A stretch of DNA of 64,000 nt from Clostridia bacterium (GCA_017525875.1 JAFXSG010000012.1:1-64000), one strand, 5' to 3'. Positions 26,923 through 36,184 are shown, numbered from the stretch's first letter. Numbers and translations are program-made. Notes: generated by a model not told the origin, from the letters alone.

Positions 26923-28884
26923 TCATTCTTCGGTCTTGTTGGGACGCTTGAGGATCGCAAGCATGAGCATGCCTACTACGGAACCGATTACGAGCGCCAG
27001 CAGGTAGAGAAGAGGCTTGCCGATCGTGGGCACTACGAAGATGCCGCCGTGGGGAGCCATCAGAGTGCAGTTGAACAGCCAGGAAAGGCCGCCCGCAACA
27101 GCCGCGCCGATCGCGCAGGAGGGTATGACCTTGAGCGGGTATGCCGCAGCGTACGGGATCGCGCCTTCGGTGATGAAGGAAAGACCCATAACGATGTTGA
27201 CCACGCCGTTCTTGCGCTCTTCGGCGTTCCAACGGTTCTTGAAGAAGATGGTGGAAAGCGCGATAGCAATCGGGGGTACCATACCGCCGATCATTACGGA
27301 AGCCATTATCTGGTAGGCTACAGCCTGAGCGGACGGATCGGTCATTGCGGCAGCATTGGTGAGCATACCGGTGCCGAATACGTAGGCGGCCTTGTTGAGC
27401 GGACCGCCCATATCGATGGACATCATCGCGCCGAGAATGCAGCCGAGAACTACGCCGAGGTTATGATTGTTGAGCCAGAGCAAGCCGTTGGAAAGTGCGT
27501 TGTTGATAATGCCCATGATCGGGTTGACCGCGCACATCATGACGGCGACGACGCCAAGGCCGGCGAGGGGGTAGATGAGAACGGGCTTGAGGCCTTCGAG
27601 CGCACGGGGCAGCCTGTCGCAGAGCTTCTCAAAGAGTTTCATCAGCCAGCCTGCGAGGAAGCCTGCAAGAAGCGCGCCGAGGAAGCCGGAAGGAGTTGCA
27701 GCAGCTGCGAACGGATCGGCAAAAGTTGCGCCGGTGGAAGCGAGATAGCCGCCCACGATACCGACGAGGAGGCCCGGCCTGTCCGCTATGGACATTGCGA
27801 TAAAGCCGGCGAGGATCGGCAGCATGAAGTTGAACGCTGCCTTGCCCATGGCCATGAACCAGGATGCGGCGGCGGTGGTCGTACCGAAATCCGAACCGCC
27901 ATTGACGCCGGATGCGGTGTCGATCAGGAACGCGATCGCGATGAAGATGCCGCCGGCGACGACGAACGGGAGCATGTGCGAAACGCCGTTCATCAGGTGC
28001 TTATACAGCCTGCGGCCGAGTTTTTCGTTGCCGACGTCGGAAGAAGCTTCCGCCTTTTTGTCGGATTTGAATACGGGTGCTTCCCCGTTCACGATCTTGC
28101 CGATGAGCTCTTCTGGCTTGTGGATGCCGTCCGCAACCTTTGTGGACCATACGGGCTTGCCGTTGAACCTTGCGGTCTCAACGCTCTTGTCAGCGGCGAT
28201 GATTATGCCGTCGCAGTTTGCGATCTCTTCCGCGGTGAGTGCGTTTTTCACGCCGCCGGAGCCGTTCGTCTCCACTTTGATCGGGATGCCGAGCTTTTCG
28301 CCCGCTTTCTGGAGCGCTTCAGCCGCCATGTAGGTGTGAGCGATACCGGTGGGACAGGCGGTGACGGCCAGCACACGGTAGCCTTCCTTCTTTTCCGGTA
28401 CAGGCGCTGCTTTGACTTCATCCGGGAACTTCTCGGTCTCCGCTGCATCGATAAGTTCAAGGAACTCTTCCGGAGTCTTCGCGTTCTTCAGTTTGTCGGT
28501 GAGGTCCATATCCATCAGCAGCTGCATCATCCTTGCGAGCACTTCCATGTGGACGTCTCCGTCCGGAGTGGCGGCGATCATGAACAGCAGTTTGGCGGGC
28601 AGGCCGTCGGGCGAACCGTAGTCTACGCCTGCAGGTACGGTCATCGCGGTGAGTGCGGGGGCTTTAACGGCCGCACTCTTCGCGTGGGGGATGGCGATCT
28701 CCATGCCGATGGCAGTGGTGCCGAGCGCTTCGCGCGCGAGGATGCCTTCCCTGTAAGCGGCGGTGTCGTTGAGATTGCCGCAGGATCCGTGAAGAGCGAC
28801 CAGCTGCTCTATCGCTTCCGCTTTGTCAGCGGGAGCGGCGCCGATCCTTATGCCCTCCTTTTTGAGTAGGTCAGTGATACGCAT
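26923..28884 (-). CDS. fruA: PTS fructose-specific EIIABC
   Basis: A 653-residue single-chain EII. The IIA domain (1-150) has phospho-site His67 in IPHAKS. The IIB domain (about 168-270) has phospho-site Cys177 in VTACPTGIAHTY. The IIC domain (about 300-640) has about nine membrane spans and the substrate-region signature GGPLNKAAY. It takes up fructose and yields fructose-1-phosphate for FruK. AGGAGG precedes the start, and fruK ends 13 bases upstream. Confidence 0.96.
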   Translation of the reverse strand: MRITDLLKKEGIRIGAAPADKAEAIEQLVALHGSCGNLNDTAAYREGILAREALGTTAIGMEIAIPHAKSAAVKAPALTAMTVPAGVDYGSPDGLPAKLLFMIAATPDGDVHMEVLARMMQLLMDMDLTDKLKNAKTPEEFLELIDAAETEKFPDEVKAAPVPEKKEGYRVLAVTACPTGIAHTYMAAEALQKAGEKLGIPIKVETNGSGGVKNALTAEEIANCDGIIIAADKSVETARFNGKPVWSTKVADGIHKPEELIGKIVNGEAPVFKSDKKAEASSDVGNEKLGRRLYKHLMNGVSHMLPFVVAGGIFIAIAFLIDTASGVNGGSDFGTTTAAASWFMAMGKAAFNFMLPILAGFIAMSIADRPGLLVGIVGGYLASTGATFADPFAAAATPSGFLGALLAGFLAGWLMKLFEKLCDRLPRALEGLKPVLIYPLAGLGVVAVMMCAVNPIMGIINNALSNGLLWLNNHNLGVVLGCILGAMMSIDMGGPLNKAAYVFGTGMLTNAAAMTDPSAQAVAYQIMASVMIGGMVPPIAIALSTIFFKNRWNAEERKNGVVNIVMGLSFITEGAIPYAAAYPLKVIPSCAIGAAVAGGLSWLFNCTLMAPHGGIFVVPTIGKPLLYLLALVIGSVVGMLMLAILKRPNKTEE

Positions 28885-28897
28885 ATTTTTCCTCCTG

Positions 28898-29815
28898 TTA
28901 ATTGGATTTGAGTTCGAATTGCTTCATGAGCTCGTCTATCTTCTCCCTCGTGGCGAGACCGTCGAGGAACGCCGTCGCGTTTCCGCACGCGCTGCCGAGC
29001 CTCAGCGCATAGGCGTAGTCATTGTTTTTGATACACCCCGCTACAAAACCTGCGACCATCGAATCGCCGGAGCCGACGGTATTCAGGACCTTTCCCTTAA
29101 TGACGCCCTCTTTATGGACTGCGCCGGTTTCGTCGAGGAGCATAGCGCCGTCCCCGCCGAGAGAAACGAGCACGTTTTTCGCCCCCATCTCCTGCAGCTT
29201 TCGAGCGTAGAAGAGGGTCGTTTGCTCATCCCTCACCTCCGCGCCGAAGATCTCGGAGATCTCCTGGCGGTTGGGCTTGATGAGGAACGGACGGTACTTG
29301 AGCGAGTTGACGAGGAGCTTCTTGGTAGCATCCACGACGATGCGGATGCTGCGGTCCTTCACGCGTTCAAGTATCCTTTCGTATACGTCATCCGGCATGG
29401 TCTTGGGGATGCTGCCGGAGAGGATCAGCGTGTCGCCGTCCCTGATGCCGTCGGTCTTATCCATGAACGCTGCGAGTGCTTCGTCGCCGATATGCGGACC
29501 CTGGCCGTTTATCTCCGTTTCCTCTTCCGATTTGATCTTGACGTTGATGCGCGAGATCCCTTCCTTCAGGTGGATGAAATCCGTGGTGATGCGCGGGTGC
29601 CTGGTCCCCTTTTCGATTGCTTCGCCGGTGAACCCGGCAACGAAACCGAGCGCTGTGCTGTCAAGATCGAGCTCCGCCAGCACGTGTGAAACGTTGATCC
29701 CTTTCCCGCCGAAATAGTATTCCTCCCCGGTGGTGCGGTTTGTAATGCCGTTCACGAGTTTGTCGATGTGAACGACGTAGTCGATTGAGGGATTTAGAGT
29801 TACCGTATAGATCAT
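28898..29815 (-). CDS. fruK: 1-phosphofructokinase
   Basis: A 305-residue PfkB-family kinase. TLNPSIDYVV and the GGKGINVS glycine motif lie at the N-terminus, and the ATP-site signature NTVGSGDSMVAGF near residue 246 carries the catalytic aspartate. It phosphorylates fructose-1-phosphate to fructose-1,6-bisphosphate. It overlaps fruR by 4 bases and precedes fruA by 13. Tagatose-6-phosphate kinase is the main alternative, made unlikely by the neighbours. Confidence 0.94.
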   Translation of the reverse strand: MIYTVTLNPSIDYVVHIDKLVNGITNRTTGEEYYFGGKGINVSHVLAELDLDSTALGFVAGFTGEAIEKGTRHPRITTDFIHLKEGISRINVKIKSEEETEINGQGPHIGDEALAAFMDKTDGIRDGDTLILSGSIPKTMPDDVYERILERVKDRSIRIVVDATKKLLVNSLKYRPFLIKPNRQEISEIFGAEVRDEQTTLFYARKLQEMGAKNVLVSLGGDGAMLLDETGAVHKEGVIKGKVLNTVGSGDSMVAGFVAGCIKNNDYAYALRLGSACGNATAFLDGLATREKIDELMKQFELKSN

Positions 29816-30558
29816 TTGGTCACCTCCTTGACGATTGTTTTTTCACCGAATTTTCCCTTGGGTATTCGGTCTGTTAAAATACAGCAGGCGTCCAGCCGCG
29901 AAAAAGTCACGGGGAACGCCCTGTTGAATTTGGTATGATCGGCGAGCACGAAGGAGACGAAACTCCTTTCAATAGCGCACTGTTTGATGTTCGCTTCCTC
30001 CGAATCCGGAGTAGTGAAGCCTTCATCCAGCGAAATGCCGTTTGTGCCCATAAATGCCTTTGTGAAATTGTATTTCATCAGCCCGCGCAGCGCTTCCGAA
30101 CCGACCACTGCTTCCGTCGCCGGGCGCAGCCTGCCGCCGATAAGATAAACGGTGCATCCCGCACGGAGCAGCCTGTATGCGTGCGCAACGCCGTTGGTTA
30201 CGAAGGTCGCTTTGGTGTTTTTCAGGTGAGGTATGATGCATGCGGTGGTCGTGCCGGAATCGATATAGACGAAGTCGTCGTCGCGGATCATAGTGGCGGC
30301 GTAAGCGGCTATCGCGTCCTTCTCCTCGAACATGACCGATTCGCGGCGGCTGACGTGCTCCTCAAACAGACCCATCTGCCTAATGGATGCAGCTCCGCCG
30401 AAAACTTTTTTCAGCTTTCCTTCGGCTGCAAGCGCGTTCAGATCGCGCCTGACCGTCGCCTCGGAAGCGGCGAGCAGAGCACTGAGCTGGGAGACCGTCG
30501 CCGTTCCCTCTGCCCCAAGATGCTCCAGTATGATCTGATACCGTTCCTGTGCAAGCAT
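29812..30558 (-). CDS. fruR: DeoR-family regulator of the fructose operon
   Basis: A 248-residue DeoR-type repressor. An N-terminal winged helix (TVSQLSALLAASEATVRRDL) with the family's RRDLN recognition helix is followed by a sugar-phosphate-isomerase-like sensor domain (YIDSGTTTACI, FVTNGVAHAYRL). It likely represses its own operon and is released by fructose-1-phosphate, as for known relatives. It is the first gene of the fruR-fruK-fruA-ptsH-ptsI unit. Confidence 0.92.
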   Translation of the reverse strand: MLAQERYQIILEHLGAEGTATVSQLSALLAASEATVRRDLNALAAEGKLKKVFGGAASIRQMGLFEEHVSRRESVMFEEKDAIAAYAATMIRDDDFVYIDSGTTTACIIPHLKNTKATFVTNGVAHAYRLLRAGCTVYLIGGRLRPATEAVVGSEALRGLMKYNFTKAFMGTNGISLDEGFTTPDSEEANIKQCAIERSFVSFVLADHTKFNRAFPVTFSRLDACCILTDRIPKGKFGEKTIVKEVTK

Positions 30559-30576
30559 TCAACTCACCTCGACAGT

Positions 30577-30605
30577 ATAATATACTACAATTCAAGCAAT
30601 GTCAA
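30577..30605 (-). promoter_or_regulatory. Promoter and candidate FruR operator of the fru operon
   Basis: On the minus strand TTGACA (30600-30605) and TATTAT (30577-30582) have a 17-bp spacer. TGCTTGA occurs twice, about 10 bp apart, overlapping the -35, and is a candidate repressor site. Confidence 0.7.
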
Positions 30606-30685
30606 GCACAAATGATCATATTTTTGCAAAAATAAGCTGATCTGTCTTCGGTTTTGATCGAATTTGGTCATTCTTTCCCCCATTA

Positions 30686-30714
30686 TTGCAAAAAAACCGG
30701 CGATATGGTATTAT
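30686..30714 (+). promoter_or_regulatory. Promoter of ppaC
   Basis: TTGCAA (30686-30691), a 17-bp spacer and TATTAT (30709-30714), 36 bp upstream of the start codon and back to back with the fru promoter. Confidence 0.65.
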
Positions 30715-30750
30715 TTTCCGTAACGCAAAGGCTTGACCGGAGGTCCGAAA

Positions 30751-32352
30751 ATGAATGAAGTTTTCGTAACAGGGCACAGAAACCCCGACACCGATTCGAT
30801 AGTGGCGGCGATATCGTACGCCAACCTTCGCCATGCGCTCGGCGACGGGAACTATATCCCCGCGCGCATAGGCGAGATCAACGACGATACGCGAAAGCTC
30901 CTCGAAAGGTTCGGCTTTGCCGACCCGGTGCTGCTGGTCGATATGCGCACGCAGGTATCCGACCTTGATTTTGACCGGCCTACAGCGCTCAGCGCGTCCG
31001 TCACGATCGAACACGCCTGGAACATCATGCGCGAGAACGGCCTTGGCTCCGTGCCGATCGCCAATGAGGACGGTACGCTCTATGGCATCCTTTCAATGGG
31101 CGACGTTTCCGAGTATGATATCAGCACGCTGAATGACAACAGGATCGAACGCATTCCCCTGTTCAATCTTATCAGCGCAGTGCAGGGAACGCTCGTGAAC
31201 GAGTTTACGCTTGACATACGCCCCATCTCCGGCGAAGTGCTCCTTGCAATGCCGCAGAGCTATGACGAACCCAAAACCGGGGCGAACTGCGTTCTCGTGT
31301 GCGGAGATCAGCCTGAGATCATCGACCGCGCCATACAGGACGGCGTCGGCTGCATCATCATCTGCCGCGCCGCACTTAAAAAGGAATGGGCTGAGTGCCG
31401 CGATACGGCGATCATCGCAACTCCGCTCAGCGCCGCAAGAGTCATGAGGATAATCTATCAGGCCGCTCCGGTCGAAAGGATCTGTCATACGAACGACCTG
31501 GTCTCGTTCCATCTCACCGATCACATAGACGACGTGCGTGAGATCATGCTGAAGAGCAGATTCAGGAACTATCCGATACTTGACAAGGATGAGAAGGTCG
31601 TGGGTATGCTGGCGCGTTTCCACCTGCTCCGTCCGAGAAGGAAGCAGGTCGTGCTTGTTGATCATAACGAGGTCGCGCAGTCCGTCAGCGGGCTTGAACA
31701 GGTAGACGTGCTTGAGATAATCGACCATCACCGGCTTGCCGATATTCAGACCGCTCAACCGATAAAGGTGCGCAACGAGCCGGTCGGCAGCACGAACACT
31801 ATAATCGCTTCAATGTATCAGGAAAACGCGGTCATGCCATCAAAAAACATGGCGGGGCTGATGGCCGGAGCGATCCTTTCCGACACGGTGCTTTTCAAAT
31901 CACCCACCTGCACGAAGCGGGATATCTCGATGGCTGAGAGGCTTGCGAAGATCGCCGGCATTTCGCTGGAAGAACTCGGCGCTTCTCTGTTCTCCTCCAA
32001 TCTCGACAAGCCCGCGGATGAGCTTTTCAGAACTGACTACAAGGAGTTCCATATCTCAGGGCACAATATCGCAGTGAGCCAGATCACCTGCGACGCGTCC
32101 GACAAGCTGCTCGAGCGCAAGGATGAGTTCCTTTCGATCATGGAAAGGATCAAAAATGAACGCTCCTTTGAAACGGTGCTGCTGATGATCACAGACGTTC
32201 TGCTTGAAGGCAGCAGGATCGTCTACGTCGGAAGCGATGACGATATCCGCCGGGCGTTCTCCGTGGAGCCCAAGGGCAATACCTTCTTCCTGCCCGGCAT
32301 TATGTCGAGAAAGAAACAGATCATTCCGATGCTCACGGCGCTGTGGGGTTGA
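30751..32352 (+). CDS. ppaC: Manganese-dependent inorganic pyrophosphatase with CBS and DRTGG domains
   Basis: A 533-residue family II pyrophosphatase of the nucleotide-regulated class. The N-terminal catalytic part has GHRNPDTDS, and the DHH motif is in IIDHHRLAD. Two CBS motifs (about residues 70-125 and 245-300) flank a DRTGG-like insert. The C-terminal DHHA2 domain ends with PGIMSRKKQIIP. It hydrolyses pyrophosphate in the cytoplasm; in characterised relatives AMP and ADP inhibit and ATP or dinucleotides activate through the CBS pair. ATG 30751 follows GGAGG; an upstream in-frame ATG lacks a good site. Confidence 0.95.
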   Translation: MNEVFVTGHRNPDTDSIVAAISYANLRHALGDGNYIPARIGEINDDTRKLLERFGFADPVLLVDMRTQVSDLDFDRPTALSASVTIEHAWNIMRENGLGSVPIANEDGTLYGILSMGDVSEYDISTLNDNRIERIPLFNLISAVQGTLVNEFTLDIRPISGEVLLAMPQSYDEPKTGANCVLVCGDQPEIIDRAIQDGVGCIIICRAALKKEWAECRDTAIIATPLSAARVMRIIYQAAPVERICHTNDLVSFHLTDHIDDVREIMLKSRFRNYPILDKDEKVVGMLARFHLLRPRRKQVVLVDHNEVAQSVSGLEQVDVLEIIDHHRLADIQTAQPIKVRNEPVGSTNTIIASMYQENAVMPSKNMAGLMAGAILSDTVLFKSPTCTKRDISMAERLAKIAGISLEELGASLFSSNLDKPADELFRTDYKEFHISGHNIAVSQITCDASDKLLERKDEFLSIMERIKNERSFETVLLMITDVLLEGSRIVYVGSDDDIRRAFSVEPKGNTFFLPGIMSRKKQIIPMLTALWG

Positions 32353-32420
32353 TCCCGCGGGAAGGCCGCCATCTGAACTTATACGCGGCCAGTGACAGAA
32401 ATAAGCGAATAATGCATAAG

Positions 32421-32467
32421 GGCTGCTGCCTGCAACATGTTTGCGGCAGCAGCCTGTTCTTTTTTTG
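32421..32467 (+). terminator. Terminator of ppaC
   Basis: GGCTGCTGCC (32421-32430) pairs exactly with GGCAGCAGCC (32445-32454), followed by TGTTCTTTTTTT. Confidence 0.9.
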
Positions 32468-32520
32468 TTGCAGCCTGTGACGGCCGAACCGTTCGGATCA
32501 CGAGTTGATTGAAATCGTTG

Positions 32521-33837
32521 TTATCTGTGTCCTCCATGTCCGCCCATGCCTCCCGGCATACCGCCCATGCCTCCCATACCGCCGCCCATCATCTGGTTGG
32601 GGATGTAGTTGAGCTGCTGGCCGTTTACGATGATCGTGCCGCCGTTGTACTCCGCAGTGCCGTCGTAATCGAAGCCTGAACTGCCGGTAACGTTTAGAGT
32701 GCCGCCGTTCATCACGATGTTGCCGTTGGAATCGACGCCGTCGGTATCGCCCTGGCCCATGGTGACAGTGATACTGCCGCCGTTGATCTCGACTGTCGGA
32801 GTATATGCAGCGGACTTTCTTGCCGCGTTGATGCCGTCGTCAGAGGCTGTGATCGTGATATCGCCGTCGTTGATCGTGATATACGTTGCCTCGATGCCCT
32901 CCGCAGCTGTGATCGAGAAGGTTCCACCGTCGATGACGAGCATGGTGTTTGCGTGGATGCCGTCGTCCCCGCAGGTGATCGAGAAACTGCCGCCGGCGAT
33001 GTAGATGTTCCCGAGGGTATCGTCATCGTCGTTCTCAACGTGGATGCCGTCCTTGCCGGCTTTGACCGTGATGCTGCCATCCGACACCGCGAGGCTGTCG
33101 TTGGCTTCGATCCCATGCTCTGCGGCGGTGATGACGCAGGTGCCGCCGGTGATAACGAGTTCGTCCTTGGCCGAGATGCCGTGCCCTGCGGGCGAGGTGA
33201 TGTGAAGCGTACCGGAACCGTTAATGGTGAGATCATCCTTGGAGAAGATTACCGCGTCGACGTTATTGTCGTCGATCTGCACGAAGGAGCCTCCGTTCGC
33301 AAGCGAGTTTTCGGTGCCCTCCGCAACGGTGATGAACACTTTGTCGGCCGACGCGGCGTAGATCGGTGCGAACGTTTCAGAGCTTATGTCGACTCCCTTC
33401 AGCACCAGCTGTACCTTATCCTCCTTGGATACGTTAATGACGACGTATCCGTTATCGAGCGTGCCGCTGAGAACGTATGTCCCGGCTTCCGTTATGGTAA
33501 CGACGGAGCCGTTTACGGACACTCCCGAAGAGCTCGCGAATGCGGTGCTTCCATTCAGCGTGATCGCGATCGCTTCGTCGGAGTCATACGTGCCGGCGAG
33601 GTCCCTATTTGAGAAGGCGTCGGTGATGAAGTCGTTTGCCGACTGATCCGACGAAGCGGTTGCCGCGGTCGATGTATAGGAGGAAGAAGATGCTTTGGTC
33701 GCGGAGAGTACAGTATCGGCCGTGCCCGTCGCCGCCGTGTTTTGAGGCGTGACGCTGCATGCGGCAAGTGCGAACATCGAGAGCGCAAGCACGAGTGCTG
33801 TAACAGCTGCGAAAAGTTTATTTTTGATCGGTTTCAT
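32521..33837 (-). CDS. Beta-helix carbohydrate-binding lipoprotein (Cthe_2159-like, DUF4353)
   Basis: A 438-residue exported lipoprotein. The lipobox LAAC comes after a hydrophobic signal, followed by a Ser/Thr/Ala-rich linker. A long array of about 20-residue beta-helix turns with repeated DGI, GGS/GGT and ITAS/ITAA motifs follows. The relative Cthe_2159 binds acidic plant polysaccharides and calcium. The C-terminal 25 residues are a Met/Gly tail (MMGGG, GGMGG repeats) ending GGHGGHR, which could bind a soft metal. Transcription appears to be controlled by the adjacent two-component system through the operator array upstream. Confidence 0.85.
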   Translation of the reverse strand: MKPIKNKLFAAVTALVLALSMFALAACSVTPQNTAATGTADTVLSATKASSSSYTSTAATASSDQSANDFITDAFSNRDLAGTYDSDEAIAITLNGSTAFASSSGVSVNGSVVTITEAGTYVLSGTLDNGYVVINVSKEDKVQLVLKGVDISSETFAPIYAASADKVFITVAEGTENSLANGGSFVQIDDNNVDAVIFSKDDLTINGSGTLHITSPAGHGISAKDELVITGGTCVITAAEHGIEANDSLAVSDGSITVKAGKDGIHVENDDDDTLGNIYIAGGSFSITCGDDGIHANTMLVIDGGTFSITAAEGIEATYITINDGDITITASDDGINAARKSAAYTPTVEINGGSITVTMGQGDTDGVDSNGNIVMNGGTLNVTGSSGFDYDGTAEYNGGTIIVNGQQLNYIPNQMMGGGMGGMGGMPGGMGGHGGHR

Positions 33838-33872
33838 TTTTGAACACCTCCCACGTTTGTTTTGATGGCTTT

Positions 33873-33938
33873 ATTATAGCCCGGAAGCGGCGTCCAATCT
33901 CCGAAAAACCGCTGCGGAAAATACGCAGAATTTACGAA
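33873..33938 (-). promoter_or_regulatory. Operator array and promoter of the beta-helix lipoprotein
   Basis: Reading the minus strand, TTCGTAAATTC (33938-33928) and TGCGTATTTTC (33927-33917) form a tandem pair. Then comes a degenerate 11-mer, then TTCGGAGATTG (about 33905-33895), all in an 11-bp register. TATAAT (33878-33873) follows 17 bp after the last repeat. No separate -35 hexamer is visible, as at OmpR/PhoB-activated promoters. The same layout occurs at 36118-36184. Confidence 0.8.
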
Positions 33939-33964
33939 AAAGCTGCCGGGATCGCCGGCAGCTT
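33939..33964 (-). terminator. Terminator of the histidine kinase gene
   Basis: AAGCTGCCGG pairs with CCGGCAGCTT around a 5-base loop, with a T-run on the minus strand that merges into the downstream operator array. Confidence 0.75.
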
Positions 33965-33980
33965 TAATGTTTGAACGATG

Positions 33981-35321
33981 CTATTTCCTGTTGAATACTG
34001 CGGTAAACACAGCGCCGCCGTCATTGTTCGCCGTCAGGCTGCCGTGATACGCCTCCGCTGCGGACTTCGCGATCGCAAGACCTATGCCGTGCTTGCCGTC
34101 CGCGCCTTTATAGAAGCGCTCGAACACGTGCGGAAGATCATTTGCTGCGATCCCGCTGCCGTCGTCGCGGATGGTTACGGTGATCCTTCCGTCCTTTTCA
34201 TGGCAGGAAACGTCTATGCGGCTCTTCGCATATCGAACGGCATTCGCGAGGATATTTCCGAACAGTTTTTCGCCGTCGGTCTCTTTAATGGGATATGCCA
34301 CAGGCTCTTCGTCAAAATCGAATGCGAAGCTTATGCCCTTCTTTTCGGCTTCCGTGCGCTGCTCCGAAACACAAAGTGAGAGGAGCTCTCTCATATCGAT
34401 CGGCTCAGCCGAAGCGTCAACCGCTGCCCTGTCCATGCGGGAAAGATAGAGGATCTCCTCTACCATGGCGGTAAGCCTGTCGGATTCCGAAAGTATCACG
34501 CCGGCTGCCGTATTTGGTTCCATAACGCCGCATGCAATACCCTCCGCATTGCCGCGAATAGAGGTAAGCGGCGTGCGCAACTCGTGTGATACGTTCTGGA
34601 AGAAGGTTTCCTGCCTGCGTTTTTCTTCGTCCAGCTCACGCGCCATCCGGTTCATTGAGTCCGCAAGACCGGACAGCTCCGCTTCCTTATAATCAAGCTC
34701 CCTCGGTTTGAGGTCGCCCCGGCCTATATCGTTCGCAAAATCCGACAGTTCCTGCACAGGCCTTGCAAGCGATCTTGCAAAATGGCGGCTCAGCAGTATC
34801 GACACGATGATCGCCGCAAGGATCACTATAATAAGAACGATGTTCATCCTTGCTGTCAGCGCGGTGAGCGAAGTTACGTCGGCATATGAAACTATGTACG
34901 CATCTTTCTGCAGCGGATCCTTATCCATGGAAACGGCATAAGTGCCGCTTTCGGTCCTGACCGTCGCGTACTTCGTTCCGATCTTGACTGTACCGTTTTT
35001 AAACTGCTCCGCTATGCTGCCCGCTGCGGCGGTATCGCCGTGAAGCACGTCGATCAGGTCCCCGTTTTTGCTGATGAGGACCGCATTTCCGCTTACACCG
35101 GTTATTCTGTCCGGTTTGCCGTCAAAATACTTGCCGCTGTGAGAGTCGTGACGCTCCTCGGAGATGCTTTCGAATACGCCGTCAAGCTGTGCGGAAACTC
35201 GCGAACGAATATAGCCCCTGATCGACAGGTTGAACGCAAGCGCAACTGCGGCAAGCACCGCGCACGTCAGCCCTATCAGCGTTATCATTATTCGCGTTTT
35301 GAGACGGATCTTCTTTTTCAT
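33981..35321 (-). CDS. Sensor histidine kinase
   Basis: A 446-residue membrane kinase. TM1 lies at about residues 10-30 and an external sensor domain at about 31-160. TM2 (IVLIIVILAAIIVSILL) is followed by a HAMP domain, then an H-box with phospho-His in FQNVSHELRTPLTS. The ATPase part has N-box GNILANAVRYAK and G-boxes DDGSGIA and GIGLAIAK. The signal is unknown; the sensor region contains a DSHSG segment but no recognised domain. It overlaps the regulator gene by 4 bases. Confidence 0.93.
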   Translation of the reverse strand: MKKKIRLKTRIMITLIGLTCAVLAAVALAFNLSIRGYIRSRVSAQLDGVFESISEERHDSHSGKYFDGKPDRITGVSGNAVLISKNGDLIDVLHGDTAAAGSIAEQFKNGTVKIGTKYATVRTESGTYAVSMDKDPLQKDAYIVSYADVTSLTALTARMNIVLIIVILAAIIVSILLSRHFARSLARPVQELSDFANDIGRGDLKPRELDYKEAELSGLADSMNRMARELDEEKRRQETFFQNVSHELRTPLTSIRGNAEGIACGVMEPNTAAGVILSESDRLTAMVEEILYLSRMDRAAVDASAEPIDMRELLSLCVSEQRTEAEKKGISFAFDFDEEPVAYPIKETDGEKLFGNILANAVRYAKSRIDVSCHEKDGRITVTIRDDGSGIAANDLPHVFERFYKGADGKHGIGLAIAKSAAEAYHGSLTANNDGGAVFTAVFNRK

Positions 35322-36016
35322 TGCTCTTCCAATTTGAATCCGTAGCCCCAGACTGCGGATATCACCGCGCCGCTTCCCGCAAGCTTTTGCCGCAGCCGCC
35401 TTACGGTATCGTCCGTCGCCCGTGTTTCCACTATCGATTCGAAGCCCCAGATCTTATCAAGCAGTTCCTCGCGGGAGACGGCTTCTCCCTTATGCAGCAT
35501 CAGGTACCGCAGCACACCGTATTCCGTCGGCGTCAGGTTCAAAGGCTCACCCGAAAACAGCACGTCCCTCCCCGCTTCGTTCAGAGTCAGCTTCCCGGCT
35601 GTGATGCTTTCCTGCTCTGCAGCACGATACTTGCTGCTTTCAAACTCGATGCGGCGGAACATTGCCTTTACGCGCATCAGCAGCGCCATCGCGGAGAAAG
35701 GCTTGGTCATGTAATCATCGCTGCCGAGGCCAAGCCCCATTGCATAGTCGTTTTCCGAATCGCGTGCGGTGAGCATTATTATCGGAACGGTGCTCTTTTT
35801 GCGCAGTTCCGTCAGCACCTGAAATCCGTCTCTGCCCGGCATCATAACGTCAAGTATTGCAAGGTCGCACGGGCTTTCATTAAAGCGCGCAAGGAGTGCG
35901 TCGCCCGTTGGGAAATCCTCTGCGGCGTACCCGTCGTTTATCAGGAAGGTCTTTATCACCTGCCGGATGTTGGAGTCATCATCGGCTATATAGACGATCT
36001 TTTTCGTATTGTCCAT
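35318..36016 (-). CDS. OmpR-family response regulator
   Basis: A 232-residue regulator. The receiver has the acidic pair in IADDDSN, phospho-Asp in LAILDVMMPG, Thr in MLTARD and Lys in TKPFS. The C-terminal winged helix has LTPTEYGVLRYL and the recognition part ATDDTVRRLRQKL. ATG 36016 follows GGAGG with 8-base spacing, preferred over GTG 36025, which overlaps the Shine-Dalgarno. It likely activates both neighbouring targets and itself through the tandem 11-bp repeats. Confidence 0.94.
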   Translation of the reverse strand: MDNTKKIVYIADDDSNIRQVIKTFLINDGYAAEDFPTGDALLARFNESPCDLAILDVMMPGRDGFQVLTELRKKSTVPIIMLTARDSENDYAMGLGLGSDDYMTKPFSAMALLMRVKAMFRRIEFESSKYRAAEQESITAGKLTLNEAGRDVLFSGEPLNLTPTEYGVLRYLMLHKGEAVSREELLDKIWGFESIVETRATDDTVRRLRQKLAGSGAVISAVWGYGFKLEEQ

Positions 36017-36046
36017 CGTCTTCACCTCCGCGTTTCATATGTTTGT

Positions 36047-36075
36047 ATTGTATCAGCTTTTTTTAGTGAATGCAA
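36047..36075 (-). promoter_or_regulatory. Promoter of the two-component operon
   Basis: On the minus strand TTGCAT (36070-36075), a 17-bp spacer and TACAAT (36047-36052). The operator array at 36118-36139 lies about 45 bp upstream, so autoregulation is possible. Confidence 0.65.
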
Positions 36076-36117
36076 TGACAAAAGCCCGTTCCTGCTGCCG
36101 CAATGTGCACGAATGGA

Positions 36118-36184
36118 TTCGTAAATTTTTCGTAAATTTCGCGACGCCTTTTCGGAGATGCCGCCCTCCCCTGTTTGCTATAAT
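36118..36184 (+). promoter_or_regulatory. Operator array and promoter of the PepSY gene
   Basis: TTCGTAAATTT occurs twice in exact tandem (36118-36128, 36129-36139). A degenerate 11-mer follows, then TTCGGAGATGC (36151-36161), keeping an 11-bp register. TATAAT (36179-36184) follows after 17 bp. The register and spacing match the lipoprotein promoter on the far side of the two-component genes. Confidence 0.85.

Noticed and set aside
27049..28869. Plus-strand open frame of about 606 codons opposite fruA
   Set aside because: Antisense shadow rich in His, Arg, Glu and Gly; the fruA frame has all expected motifs.
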